A stretch of 64,000 nt of DNA from Myxococcaceae bacterium. GTDB lineage: Bacteria > Myxococcota > Myxococcia > Myxococcales > Myxococcaceae. The stretch's first letter is position 1; every line of letters begins with the position of its first letter. This document shows positions 51,898 to 60,444 of the stretch, piece after piece. Made by a program: the position numbers and the translations under genes. The DNA lies in assembly GCA_016793095.1 (NCBI GenBank), contig JAEUJQ010000058.1:1-64000 (forward strand). Direction: 5' to 3'. Under the pieces are notes generated by a model that made no database searches, was not told the origin of the DNA, and worked only from the letters and a program-made list of their open reading frames with translations.

Positions 51898-52851
51898 TCA
51901 GAGCCCCTTCTCGATCATCCAGCGCTCGGCCTCGATGGCCGCCATGCACCCGGTGCCGGCCGCGGTGATGGCCTGGCGGAAGGTCGCGTCCATCACGTCG
52001 CCGCAGGCGAACACCCCCTCGACGCTCGTCTTCGCGGTGCCTGGCTGCACCCAGAGGTAGCCGTTGTCCTGAAGCTTCAGGGTCTTCTCGAAGAGCTCGG
52101 TCGCCGGCTTGTGGCCGATGGCGACGAACACGCCCTTCGCCGGCACCTGCTTCATGTCGCCGGTCTTCAGGTTCTTGACCACCGCGCCCGTCACGCCCTT
52201 CGCGTCGCCGACGACCTCCTCGATGGCCGAGTCCCAGATGAACTTCAGCTTCGGGTTCTTGAGGGCGCGCTCCTGCATGATCTTCGAGGCGCGCAGCGAG
52301 TCGCGCCGGTGGATGACGGTGACGCTGTTGCAGAGCTTGGCGAGGTAGGTCGCCTCCTCCATCGCGGTGTCGCCGCCTCCGACCACCAGCACGTCGTGGT
52401 TCTTGAAGAAGAAGCCGTCGCAGGTCGCGCAAGCCGACACGCCGCGGTTCATGAACTCGCTCTCGCCCTTCACGTTGAGCCACTTCGCGGAGGCGCCGGT
52501 CGCGATGACGACGGTCTCCGACAGGCACTCCTTCGACTCGCTCTTGATGTGGAAGGGCCGCTTGGACCAGTCAACCGAGACGACGTTCTCGAAGTGAATG
52601 ACGGTGCCGAAGCGCTCGGCCTGCTTCTGGAAGCGCTCCATCAGCTCGGGCCCGGTCACGCCCTCGGGGAACCCGGGGTAGTTCTCGACCTCGGTCGTGA
52701 TCATGAGCTGGCCGCCGGGGACTCGGCGGGTGTCGTGCTCCGAGGGCCCGCCCGCGAACATCACGGGCTTGAGACCAGCGCGCGCGGCGTAGATGGCTGC
52801 GGTGTAGCCGGCCGGGCCGGAGCCGATGATGGTGATCTTGTTGGTATCCAC
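51898..52851 (-). CDS. trxB: Thioredoxin reductase
   Basis: This 317-residue flavoenzyme transfers electrons from NADPH via FAD to thioredoxin. FAD-binding GSGPAGYTAAIYAARAGL is at 11-27, redox-active C141-A-T-C144-D-G at 141-146, the NADPH-binding GGGDTAMEEATYLA near 157-171, and GDVMDATFRQAITAAGTGC near the C terminus. The start is a GTG preceded by AGGGAG; the frame runs further upstream without protein character. It is divergent from the cyclic-nucleotide-binding gene. Confidence 0.96.
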   Translation of the reverse strand: MDTNKITIIGSGPAGYTAAIYAARAGLKPVMFAGGPSEHDTRRVPGGQLMITTEVENYPGFPEGVTGPELMERFQKQAERFGTVIHFENVVSVDWSKRPFHIKSESKECLSETVVIATGASAKWLNVKGESEFMNRGVSACATCDGFFFKNHDVLVVGGGDTAMEEATYLAKLCNSVTVIHRRDSLRASKIMQERALKNPKLKFIWDSAIEEVVGDAKGVTGAVVKNLKTGDMKQVPAKGVFVAIGHKPATELFEKTLKLQDNGYLWVQPGTAKTSVEGVFACGDVMDATFRQAITAAGTGCMAAIEAERWMIEKGL

Positions 52852-52935
52852 GTGTAGCTCCCTGAAGGACGGCGTTGCGCGGGTGAGATGCGCAAATGCG
52901 GACAACGGTTTCAAGTCTGCTACGAACCGTGGCTG

Positions 52936-53403
52936 ATGGACGTCGAATTCCTCCGGAAGGTGCCGCTCTTCGAGGGGCTGACCTCGGCGCAGCTGCGCAA
53001 GCTGATGGGCGCGCTCAAGAAGGTCACCTTCCCGGGCTCGTCGCACATCTTCAAAGAGGGTGAAGCCGGCACCTCGATGTTCCTCATCACCGAAGGCAAG
53101 GTGCGCATCTCGAAGATGGTGCCTGGCATCGGGGAAGAGGCGCTCGCGATCCTCGAGAAGGGCCAGTACTTCGGCGAGATGTCGCTCATCGAAGACGGCC
53201 CGCGCAGCGCCGACGCCATCGCCCACACCTCGTGCGAGCTGTACGAGCTGTCTCGCGAGAAGCTCGACCAGGTGATGTTCACCGACAAGGAGCTGGCCAG
53301 CGTGCTGCTCTGGACCTTCGTGCGCACCCTGTCGGCGCGCCTGCGCGAGACGAACGACAAGATCCGGGCCTTCTTCGCCCTGTCGTCCTTCGGGCCGCGC
53401 TGA
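52936..53403 (+). CDS. Cyclic-nucleotide-binding domain protein
   Basis: This 155-residue protein is essentially a CNB domain (cAMP receptor-type): FLRKVPLFEGLTSAQL, FKEGEAGTSMFLITEGKVRIS, and the phosphate-binding cassette GQYFGEMSLIEDGPRSADAIA. It has no DNA-binding HTH of CRP type; it ends in a short helix. An ATG at 52888 is an alternative start, but a TACGAA box lies 9 bp before the chosen one. It could be a cyclic-di-GMP or cAMP adaptor. It is divergent from trxB with 84 bp between starts. Confidence 0.85.
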   Translation: MDVEFLRKVPLFEGLTSAQLRKLMGALKKVTFPGSSHIFKEGEAGTSMFLITEGKVRISKMVPGIGEEALAILEKGQYFGEMSLIEDGPRSADAIAHTSCELYELSREKLDQVMFTDKELASVLLWTFVRTLSARLRETNDKIRAFFALSSFGPR

Positions 53404-53459
53404 GCCTCGACTCCGGTCTCCACTCCGAGCTGGCGCCTCGCGAACCGCGCCGCGCTCGG

Positions 53460-54014
53460 TCAGCCTGGCCGCGGACTGATCCGCGCGAGCACGACCCGCG
53501 CCGGCCCGGGCGCCGGAGTCACCGTGTGCGAGGCGTCGAGGACCAGCGTGTCGCCCGGCGTCGCGCCGTTGAGCGCGCCTTCGAGCACGTGCACGACGAC
53601 CGTCTCGCCCGGTGCGCACGCGAGCCAGAGCGGCGCGGCGAGCTGCGTCACCACGAGCGTGGCCGTCGCGCGCGTTCGATCGACGATGACGTTGAAGTCG
53701 CGCACGGGGCCGTCGACGAGCGCTCCGCTCGCCGCGTCGTCACCGGAGAAGAACACGGGCTGAAACGGCTCGAGCGCGAGCTGACGGCCGCCGACCGAGA
53801 GCCGCAGCCCGGTACCCGAGACGATGACGAGGTGCCGATCGCAGCCCTCGAACGTCGAGAACGGTCCGCTCGACGCGACGTCGGCCAGGCTCACGCGGAA
53901 GAGGAACCGCTCCGACAGGCTGAACCCCTCGGGCCGGATGAGCAGCTCGGTGGTCGAGCCACCGCCGTTCTTCCACGGCATGACGCGACAGTCGCGAGGC
54001 GTGAGGCGCAGCAT
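53460..54014 (-). CDS. HutD family protein
   Basis: This 184-residue protein matches HutD, a small beta-barrel/cupin-like protein linked to histidine utilisation in other bacteria. Signatures are DCRVMPWKNGGGSTTELL near the N terminus and SSGPFSTFEGCDRHLVIVSG. No hut genes are adjacent. A TACACC box lies 7 bp before the ATG without a ribosome-binding site. Confidence 0.88.
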   Translation of the reverse strand: MLRLTPRDCRVMPWKNGGGSTTELLIRPEGFSLSERFLFRVSLADVASSGPFSTFEGCDRHLVIVSGTGLRLSVGGRQLALEPFQPVFFSGDDAASGALVDGPVRDFNVIVDRTRATATLVVTQLAAPLWLACAPGETVVVHVLEGALNGATPGDTLVLDASHTVTPAPGPARVVLARISPRPG

Positions 54015-54111
54015 CGACTCAGGTGTAGCGCGGCGCCCCGGGCCAGGCTCGAAGGGAGTGTTGGATGCGATGCGCCATCGCATCCTTCGCGGGCGGCCCG
54101 ACGAGACTGCT

Positions 54112-55779
54112 TCAGAAGGGCGCCGGGGCTTCGACCACGACCAACGCTCCGCTGGTCGGCTCACGGAACACCAGCCGCTCCGCGTGCAGGAGCAGCCGCC
54201 GGTCTGGCCGCCCGTAGAGCCGGTCGCCCACGATGGGCAGGCCGAGCCCGTCACGATGCGCCGCGTGCACGCGCAGCTGGTGCGTGCGGCCCGTCTTCGG
54301 AAAGAAGGCCACCCGGGTGCGCCCGTTCGCGCGCGCGAGCACCTGAAAGTGCGTCTCGGCCGGCTTGCCGTGCACGAAGTCGACGAGCTGGCGGGGCCGC
54401 TGCTCGAGATCGACCCGCAGCGGCAGCGAGATGACGCCGGCGTCCCGCTCGAGCACGCCGTCGAGCACCGCCACGTAGCGCTTGTCCACGGCGCGCTCGA
54501 TGAACTGCGCCTGCAGCGCCACGTAGGCCTCGTCGTCGAGCGCCACCAGCAAGAGCCCGGACGTCTCGACGTCGAGCCGGTGCACGAGCAGCGGTCCACT
54601 GGCGTGCGGGTACCGTGCCTTGAGGCGCGCGAGCACCGAGTCGGTCACCGCCTCGTCCGTGCCGGGCACCGAGAGCAGTCCCTCAGGCTTGTTCACCACG
54701 ACGAAGCGCGCGCCCTCGTGCAGCGTCTCGAGCGGATGCGACGGCAGCGCGGTGGGCTGGAACCGGCGCGAGGGCGCCACGTCGAGCCCCTCGAGCAGGA
54801 ACGGCAGCAGCGGGCCGCACTTGTCCTTGCACGCCGGGTAGACCGCGCCCTCCACCCGTCCCCCTCCCGGCGGCGCCGCGCCCCACCAGAACTCCACGAG
54901 CCCCAGCGGCGTGAGGCCGTTCCGGAGCGCGAAGGTGATGAGCTTCGGCGCGGCGCAGTCGCCCGTGCCCGACGACGGCACCCGGGGCTCGAACAGGGCG
55001 CGCAGCGAACGCTGCTGTCCACGACCGTTGACGAAGAGATACGAGTCGTAGAGCTGCCAGGACACCACCTGCGAGACGAGGCGCCGCAGCCGCTCGAGCG
55101 CGCCCAGCCGCCGGGCGTCACGCCTGAGCGCCACCTCGAGCCCTTCCCGCTCCGTCTGCCACGCGCGCTTCGCCTGCCGCAGCTCGACGTCGTCGGCCTG
55201 GCTCTGGCGGTCGAGCGCGCGCATCGCCTCAGGCGTGTCCCTCCCCTCTGCGCGCAGGTCGTCACGCTGGCGTCGGCGGTCGAGCCTGCGCTCCTCGTGC
55301 AGGCGCTTCAACGACGCTCTGGCCTCGGAGTGCGCCTGGGCGAGGTGGGCCCGCTGCTGCTGCAACGCCACGCGCTCGGGCGCCTGACGGAACGCGTCCA
55401 CCTTCGCGGTGAGCACCTTCACGGCGCGCTCGCCGGGCGGCTCCACCTCGGCGCGCGCAGCGCGATCGAACACCGGCGGCACCCAACCCTCGACGTCCCA
55501 GGCCTGCTGGAGCTGCCCCGAGAACGCCTTGAGGAAGCCCAGCCGTCCGTCCGGCCCGGCCACCACCAGCACGCCGAACATCTTCCCGCCGTCTGCACCA
55601 GCCAGCACCGAGGTCGGCAGGCCCGGACCGATGAAGCCCGCGCGCAGCTGCGCCATCACCTGCTCCATCGCGCGTCGGACGAGCAGCGCCGGCTCACCGA
55701 CGTCGAACGGGCTGTTGAGCCGTCGGGGGCGCTCTTCGGGCGCAGGCTGCGGGTCGAACCAGGTGATCAACGGCTGCAC
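54112..55779 (-). CDS. RluA-family pseudouridine synthase with long N-terminal extension
   Basis: This 555-residue protein makes pseudouridine in RNA. The catalytic domain is in the C-terminal 210 residues: VVVNKPEGLLSVPG, HRLDVETSGLLLVA (catalytic Asp in HRLD) and FFPKTGRTHQLRVH. Residues about 105-230 are a highly charged, Arg/Glu-rich probable coiled coil. Residues about 240-335 contain DSYLFVNGRGQ and ACKDKCGPLLPFLLEGL. Long RluA homologues with such an N-terminal part exist; its role is unknown. The start is taken as GTG at 55779 and is uncertain; a TTG nine bases on is possible. Confidence 0.87.
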   Translation of the reverse strand: MQPLITWFDPQPAPEERPRRLNSPFDVGEPALLVRRAMEQVMAQLRAGFIGPGLPTSVLAGADGGKMFGVLVVAGPDGRLGFLKAFSGQLQQAWDVEGWVPPVFDRAARAEVEPPGERAVKVLTAKVDAFRQAPERVALQQQRAHLAQAHSEARASLKRLHEERRLDRRRQRDDLRAEGRDTPEAMRALDRQSQADDVELRQAKRAWQTEREGLEVALRRDARRLGALERLRRLVSQVVSWQLYDSYLFVNGRGQQRSLRALFEPRVPSSGTGDCAAPKLITFALRNGLTPLGLVEFWWGAAPPGGGRVEGAVYPACKDKCGPLLPFLLEGLDVAPSRRFQPTALPSHPLETLHEGARFVVVNKPEGLLSVPGTDEAVTDSVLARLKARYPHASGPLLVHRLDVETSGLLLVALDDEAYVALQAQFIERAVDKRYVAVLDGVLERDAGVISLPLRVDLEQRPRQLVDFVHGKPAETHFQVLARANGRTRVAFFPKTGRTHQLRVHAAHRDGLGLPIVGDRLYGRPDRRLLLHAERLVFREPTSGALVVVEAPAPF

Positions 55780-55808
55780 CGTACTCGCGGCCGCGACGTC
55801 AGCGCACG

Positions 55809-56366
55809 TCACACGCGCAGCGTGCCGCGGAAGCCGCGCGCCGCGTAATAGGACTCGGCGCCGTTGTGGTACGTGAAGACCTGCCCGTAGCGGAAGTCGC
55901 AGAAGAGCGCGCCGCCCAGCGCCCGCACCGACGCCGGCGTCTTCACCCAGCTCGACGTCTTCGTGTCGAACGGCCCCAGCTTCTGCAGCTCGCGGTAGCC
56001 GGCCTCGTCCAGCAGCTCGATGCCGATGGCCGCGGCGAGGTCGAGGGCGCTCGTCTTCGGCTTGTTCTCCTTGCGCCCATCGAGCGCCGCGCGGTCGTAG
56101 CAGACGCTCCGGCGGCCGGCCGGGCTCTCGGGCGCGCAGTCGCAGAAGACGAGCTCGCCGGTCTTCTTGTCCCACGCGATGACGTCGGGCTCGCCGCCGG
56201 TGCGCTCCATCTCCGCGAGGGCCTTCAGCGCGCCGGCGTTGGCCTGGAGGCGCTTCCGCACGGCGTCCCACGCCAGGCCACGGTGCCACTCGGCACGCCG
56301 CTCGAACCGCGCCCGCAGCACCCCGAGCAGGTCCTCGTGCTGCGCCTTGCCGCTCGCCTTCTTCAT
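55809..56366 (-). CDS. DUF4256 family protein
   Basis: This 185-residue protein matches DUF4256: LGVLRARFERRAEWHRGLAWDAVRKRL, EMERTGGEPDVIAWDKKTGELVFCDCAPESPAGRRSVCYDRAAL and TYHNGAESYYAARGFRG are its strongly conserved segments. The family has no known function; the two Cys residues in FCDC are notable. GGGGAG precedes the ATG. It is divergent from the ExbB-like gene. Confidence 0.9.
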   Translation of the reverse strand: MKKASGKAQHEDLLGVLRARFERRAEWHRGLAWDAVRKRLQANAGALKALAEMERTGGEPDVIAWDKKTGELVFCDCAPESPAGRRSVCYDRAALDGRKENKPKTSALDLAAAIGIELLDEAGYRELQKLGPFDTKTSSWVKTPASVRALGGALFCDFRYGQVFTYHNGAESYYAARGFRGTLRV

Positions 56367-56402
56367 GGTCGCTCCCCGGGAACTCTCACTCGCAACCCTA
56401 CG

Positions 56403-56418
56403 AGAACCGGGCGGTTCT
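56403..56418. promoter_or_regulatory. 16-bp palindrome in a divergent promoter region
   Basis: AGAACCG and CGGTTCT flank a two-base centre, a near-perfect palindrome. It lies 37 bp upstream of the DUF4256 start and 89 bp upstream of the ExbB-like start. Its size suits a dimeric repressor. The outer bases GAGAAC resemble the ends of the hairpin arrays, but the short spacing makes it a different element. Confidence 0.4.
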
Positions 56419-56506
56419 GAGAAACCCGACGTCCATTTCGAACAGTGCGCGCGGTGCGGTTCCTCTCCACTGCGGTTCGACACTCACGACGCGCTGGAGG
56501 CGGCAC

Positions 56507-56860
56507 ATGGGCATGTTCTTCGAAGAGGGTGGCTGGGGGATGTACCCGACGTTGATCTTCGGCTTCGCGCTGGTCGCGGCCGCGGTGCTGTCCATCTTCC
56601 AGGCGGAGCGGCGGTGGCTCACCTTCGTCTTCGGCGCGCTCACGTTCTGCGCGGGCGTGCTGGGCACCTCGATGGGACTCATCAACACCATGCGCTACGT
56701 CGCGAAGACGACGCCCGCCGAGATGCTGCCCATCGGCGCCACCGGCATCGCGGAGTCGCTCAACAACCTCGTGCTCGCGAACATCCTCATCGTCATCGCG
56801 GCGCTCATCTCGGCGGTGGCGGCGTTCAAACACTCCAAGCCGGTGGCGCGCGCTTCGTGA
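56507..56860 (+). CDS. Small ExbB/TolQ/MotA-like membrane protein
   Basis: This 117-residue protein has three hydrophobic helices. Its opening (FFEEGGWGMYPTLIFGFALVAAAVLSIF) resembles the first helix of ExbB/TolQ/MotA subunits, and GVLGTSMGLINTMRYV resembles their conserved second-helix motif. It is shorter than these subunits and lies next to no ExbD/TolR gene, so it is a candidate stand-alone or reduced homologue. GGAGG precedes the ATG. Confidence 0.7.
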   Translation: MGMFFEEGGWGMYPTLIFGFALVAAAVLSIFQAERRWLTFVFGALTFCAGVLGTSMGLINTMRYVAKTTPAEMLPIGATGIAESLNNLVLANILIVIAALISAVAAFKHSKPVARAS

Positions 56861-56993
56861 GCGGCCGGGAGCCGACCGAGTCGAGGCGGTCGAGCCGTGA
56901 CGGGCGCCGTGGTTGGCTCATGGCGTTCGCGAGGGACGACTCGACGGAGCCGTGGCGTCGGCCCACGATGCAGGGCAGAGAGGAGCGGTGACG

Positions 56994-57536
56994 ATGTTCG
57001 GGCGCTCCGACGAGTCGCTGTACCGCGCGCTGATCGACGGCGAGCTGTCGGCCTTCGACACGCTGTACGAGCGCTACGAGCGGCCGCTGTTCGGCTTCCT
57101 CCGCCGGCAGCTGGGCGACGCGGCAGAGGCCGAGGACGTACTGCACGAGACGTTCATGGCCGTGCTCAAGGAGCGGGAGAAGGGCCGCGGCGCGCGCAGC
57201 TTCAAGGCGTGGCTGTTCGCGGTCGCGCGGCACCTGTGCCTCAACCGGGTGCGCGCGAGGCAGCGCTCGGCGAAGGCGAACGACGGCGTCGCGCAGGTCA
57301 TCGAGCTGACCGGCCCCGCGCCGAACCCCGACGAGGTGCTCGCGCACCGACAGACGGCTGACTCCCTGAAGGCCGCGGTGACGAAGCTGCCGCCGCCGCT
57401 GTCCGAGCTGTACCACCTGCGCGCCGGCGGCCTGTCGTACGAGGAGCTGGCGGAGGTCCTGGGCGTGCCCATCGGCACGGTGAAGTCGAGGCTGCACGAG
57501 CTGGTGAAGCGGCTGAAGGAGGAGGTGGCGTCATGA
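56994..57536 (+). CDS. ECF-type sigma factor
   Basis: This 180-residue protein is a two-domain ECF sigma factor. Region 2 is DTLYERYERPLFGFLRRQLGDAAEAEDVLHETFM and region 4 is LPPPLSELYHLRAGGLSYEELAEVLGVPIGTVKSRLHEL. GAGGAG lies 8 nt before the ATG. Its stop overlaps the next ATG by 4 bp (ATGA), and the next gene is a zinc-finger anti-sigma factor, the classic arrangement. The regulon cannot be told from the window. Confidence 0.94.
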   Translation: MFGRSDESLYRALIDGELSAFDTLYERYERPLFGFLRRQLGDAAEAEDVLHETFMAVLKEREKGRGARSFKAWLFAVARHLCLNRVRARQRSAKANDGVAQVIELTGPAPNPDEVLAHRQTADSLKAAVTKLPPPLSELYHLRAGGLSYEELAEVLGVPIGTVKSRLHELVKRLKEEVAS

Positions 57537-57898
57537 CGTGCGAAGCGACGCGCGGCGAGCTGGTGGGCTTTCACTTCGGGGTGCTCGAGGAGCAGCCCCG
57601 CGCACAGGTCGAGCGTCACCTCGCGACGTGCCCGGTGTGCCTGGGCGAGTTCCTCTCGGTGAAGCGCGACGTCGAGCTCTCGGCCGTGGTGGAGGAGCGC
57701 CCCCGCGCGCAGGTGAAGTCGAGGCTGCGCAGCGCGGTCGCGCAGGAGCTGGGGCTGGTGGCAGGCCCGCCGGCCTGGTGGCAGCGCCCGCTCGCGTTCG
57801 GCCTCGCCGCGGCCGCCGTCATCGTCGCCATGGTGTCCGTCCAGGCGGTGGCGACGTCGACGCCGTCAGCGCCGGTCAGCGTCAACCGCGCGAGGTAG
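57533..57898 (+). CDS. Membrane anti-sigma factor with zinc-finger
   Basis: This 121-residue protein has an N-terminal ZAS-type zinc-finger (HLATCPVC, the HxxxCxxC motif) for binding the sigma factor, and one membrane helix (LAFGLAAAAVIVAMVSVQAVA) near the C terminus, leaving about 20 residues outside. It is translationally coupled to the sigma gene. Its last 33 bp overlap, tail to tail, the gene on the other strand. Confidence 0.9.
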   Translation: MTCEATRGELVGFHFGVLEEQPRAQVERHLATCPVCLGEFLSVKRDVELSAVVEERPRAQVKSRLRSAVAQELGLVAGPPAWWQRPLAFGLAAAAVIVAMVSVQAVATSTPSAPVSVNRAR

Positions 57899-58978
57899 CG
57901 GAGCGGGCCACGCCGTCGCGGTGCGCGTCGCGAGCACGATGGCGTCGCCGACGAGGGGCGCCAGCAGGTACCGCCGTTCGGCGCCGCCTCCTGAAGTCCC
58001 CACCGCCTCGGCGGTACGGAGCATCGCGCGCAGCCGCGCCGGGTCCCCGGTGAACGCAGGCCCTGCGAGCGCGAAGCCCGTGCCCGACGGCGACAGCCCC
58101 AACACCAGCGGCCCCGAGTCCACGTCGCCCGGTCGGTCGACGCCCCTGGGCCACTCGCGAACGGCAAAGGCTCCGAGGGGCACGTCCACGCCGAACGCGC
58201 GGAACAGCGCCTCGAACTGCGCGCGGGCAAAGGCCTCGTCGATGAAGGTGAAGAAGTACGCCATCCACGCCGCGCCGCTGCCCCGTCCCGGTTGCCCGGG
58301 CGCGAAGACCAGCACGCCGGTGTCTGCGTCCAGCCGCTCGCGCCGCAGCGCCTCGACGAACCGGTGGATAGTGGGCTCGTGCCGGGTGTCTCCATGGCAG
58401 CGCTGGTCGAGCGCGAGGCCGGCGACGGCGACGAGGTTGTCCGGCACGTAGGTCTCGCCCGGGTAGGTCTCGAGGAGCGCCGACGGCGAGGCGTCGAAGC
58501 GGCGGGCGAGCGAGGCGGCGAGCTCGCCAGCGCGTTGGTGCGCGCCATTGCCGATGAGACACGAGGCTCCCAGCGCCCAGGCCAGGTGGCCGAGGAAGCC
58601 GACGTGTCCATTCGACCCCTCGAGCGTCCGCAGCGCGTCTTCCCCCCACTTCGCCGTGTCGAAGGCGCGCACCTCGTCGGCGAACATCGCGTCGACCCAC
58701 CGCTTCACCTGCGCGCGGCGGACCTGGGCCTGCGAAGGATCGCGGAACGCGAGGTTGGTGGCCGCCGCGATGGTGAAGGAGTGCTCGACGAGCAACCACT
58801 CGCCGTCGAACGGTGGGCCGGGCGCGACGCCGGGCAGCTCGCCCCGGTCGAGTCTGCGCGCCAGGTACGCGAGCCGCTCGGCTTCGTCAGGCGCCGCCGC
58901 CGTGACGCCACAGTGAACGCCCTTCGCGAACCCCAACGCGAGCGCGAGCACGGACAGGCGGCGGAGCCATCGACGCAT
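57866..58978 (-). CDS. Hypothetical secreted protein, mostly helical
   Basis: This 370-residue protein has a short hydrophobic N terminus ending near HCG and a helical body: FDGEWLLVEHSFTIAAATNLAF, GHVGFLGHLAWALGASCLIGNG and YPGETYVPDNLVAVAGLALDQR. These conserved-looking stretches suggest an alpha/alpha toroid but I recognise no certain family. A TAACGT box lies 9 bp before the ATG, within reach of a GGAGG site. Its 3' end overlaps the anti-sigma gene by 33 bp. Confidence 0.7.
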   Translation of the reverse strand: MRRWLRRLSVLALALGFAKGVHCGVTAAAPDEAERLAYLARRLDRGELPGVAPGPPFDGEWLLVEHSFTIAAATNLAFRDPSQAQVRRAQVKRWVDAMFADEVRAFDTAKWGEDALRTLEGSNGHVGFLGHLAWALGASCLIGNGAHQRAGELAASLARRFDASPSALLETYPGETYVPDNLVAVAGLALDQRCHGDTRHEPTIHRFVEALRRERLDADTGVLVFAPGQPGRGSGAAWMAYFFTFIDEAFARAQFEALFRAFGVDVPLGAFAVREWPRGVDRPGDVDSGPLVLGLSPSGTGFALAGPAFTGDPARLRAMLRTAEAVGTSGGGAERRYLLAPLVGDAIVLATRTATAWPAPLPRAVDADRR

Positions 58979-59061
58979 CCACCTCCGACGTTACCCGGCT
59001 GAGCGTCACGACGCAGATCGCCCGGCCTGAGCGGTCGGCAGGCGCCGTCGAGCGGTCGCCG

Positions 59062-59091
59062 GTGACAGCACGCCGCGCCGTCGGCTAAGCG
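59062..59091 (+). promoter_or_regulatory. Promoter of the thymidylate kinase gene
   Basis: GTGACA at 59062-59067 and TAAGCG at 59086-59091, 18 bp apart, fit a sigma-70-type -35/-10 pair. Transcription would begin at the GTG start (59098) itself, so the mRNA would be leaderless. No ribosome-binding site lies between. Confidence 0.5.
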
Positions 59092-59097
59092 GGCCCC

Positions 59098-59766
59098 GTG
59101 CCGAAAGCCCTGCCCCGCGGAGTCCTCGTCGCCTTCGAAGGCATCGACGGCTCTGGCAAGTCCACCCAGGCGACGCTGCTCGCCGACTGGGCGACGCAGC
59201 ACGGGCTCGACGTCGTGCGCACGCGCGAGCCGACCAACGGCCCGTGGGGCATGAAGGTGCGCGAGTCGAAGGTGAGCGGCCGGCTCTCAGCCGACGAAGA
59301 GCTGCAGTGCTTCCTCGAGGACCGCCGGGAGCACGTCGCCACGCTCATCGGCCCGGCGCTCGCCCGCGGCGCCATCGTCATCATCGACCGCTACTACTAC
59401 TCGACCGCCGCCTACCAGGGCGCCCGTGGCCACGACCCGAAGGCCCTCATCGCGAAGAACCGCGAGTTCGCGCCGAAGCCCGACGTCGTCTTCCTCATGG
59501 ACTTCGACCCGACCCTCGGCGTCGAGCGCATCACCGCCCGCGGCGCCGGCCAGGACAGCTTCGAGTCGCTGCCCGCCCTCACCCGCTCGCGGGAGATCTT
59601 CCTCTCGCTCGACGAGCCGCACATCGTGAAGCTCGACGCGCGCAAGCCGCCGGACGAGCTGCACGCCCTGGTGCTGTTCCACCTGCTGCACGGGCCGCTC
59701 AAGGACTCCGTGAAGGCGCTCCGCCTCGACGAGGTTCCAGAAGACGCCTCACTCGTTCCGCGATGA
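59098..59766 (+). CDS. tmk: Thymidylate kinase
   Basis: This 222-residue protein phosphorylates dTMP to dTDP. The P-loop is FEGIDGSGKST near residues 13-23, the DRYYYST motif near residue 100 and VREPTNGPWG-like TREPTNGPWG near residue 42 are all family hallmarks. Length is normal. Start is a GTG with a likely promoter immediately upstream. Its 3' end overlaps the VanX-like gene on the other strand by 18 bp. Confidence 0.95.
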   Translation: MPKALPRGVLVAFEGIDGSGKSTQATLLADWATQHGLDVVRTREPTNGPWGMKVRESKVSGRLSADEELQCFLEDRREHVATLIGPALARGAIVIIDRYYYSTAAYQGARGHDPKALIAKNREFAPKPDVVFLMDFDPTLGVERITARGAGQDSFESLPALTRSREIFLSLDEPHIVKLDARKPPDELHALVLFHLLHGPLKDSVKALRLDEVPEDASLVPR

Positions 59767-60357
59767 CACGAAGGGCTCGTCCCGCAGCGGGAAGCGCTTC
59801 GCGTTCGGCAGATCGTAGTGCCACCACTCCATGGGGTTGATGGTGAAGCCTGCGCCCGTCATGGCGGCCTTCAGCGCCTGCCGGTTCCGACGCGCCTCCG
59901 CCGTTCCGCCGTCGAAGGCGTGGTGCGCGGCCTTGCCGAAGAAGTCATACGGCGACGGCATCTCCACCACGCCGCCATCGAGCCGGACGAGGGACAGGTC
60001 GACGGCCCCGCCGCGGTTGTGGTTCGAGCCCGTCTTCGGGTCCGCCACGTAGCCGGGCTTCGGCAGCACCTTCCACAGCTCGTCCTGCACGTGGTGAGGC
60101 CGATAGCAGTCGTACAGCAGAAGGCGGAAGCCCTGCTCGCGCAGCACCTTCGCCGCGACCTCGAGGCGCTTCAGTGACGGCTCGAGCAGCAGGCAGCGCG
60201 CGTCAGGAGGGTAGACCGCCTTGCCCATGAAGTTGTCGGCCGTCGCGTAACGAAGATCGACGACCGCGTCGGGGATCCGCGCTGCGACCTCGACGAGCGG
60301 CTCGCGAACGCCGCCGTCTGGCGCGACGAGCAACACAGAGAGCAGGACGACGTGCAC
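59749..60357 (-). CDS. VanX/DdpX-type D-alanyl-D-alanine dipeptidase
   Basis: This 202-residue exported protein has a short signal (VVLLSVLLVAPDG). Residues about 30-195 match VanX/DdpX: VVDLRYATADNFMGKAVY, LLLYDCYRPHHVQ, and the zinc/active site SNHNRGGAVDLSL plus EWWHYD. It hydrolyses D-Ala-D-Ala. No vanA/vanH or ddp transport genes are adjacent, so peptidoglycan recycling is more likely than resistance. Start is a GTG with TAGCCT 9 bp upstream. Confidence 0.9.
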   Translation of the reverse strand: MHVVLLSVLLVAPDGGVREPLVEVAARIPDAVVDLRYATADNFMGKAVYPPDARCLLLEPSLKRLEVAAKVLREQGFRLLLYDCYRPHHVQDELWKVLPKPGYVADPKTGSNHNRGGAVDLSLVRLDGGVVEMPSPYDFFGKAAHHAFDGGTAEARRNRQALKAAMTGAGFTINPMEWWHYDLPNAKRFPLRDEPFVSSRNE

Positions 60358-60444
60358 GCAGCGCGAAGGCTACCACCGAGCCCACCACGAGTGAGCGGGA
60401 GGAAAGCGTGCAGCGCTGGAGCAAACCCAAACCCAACTCCCGCC

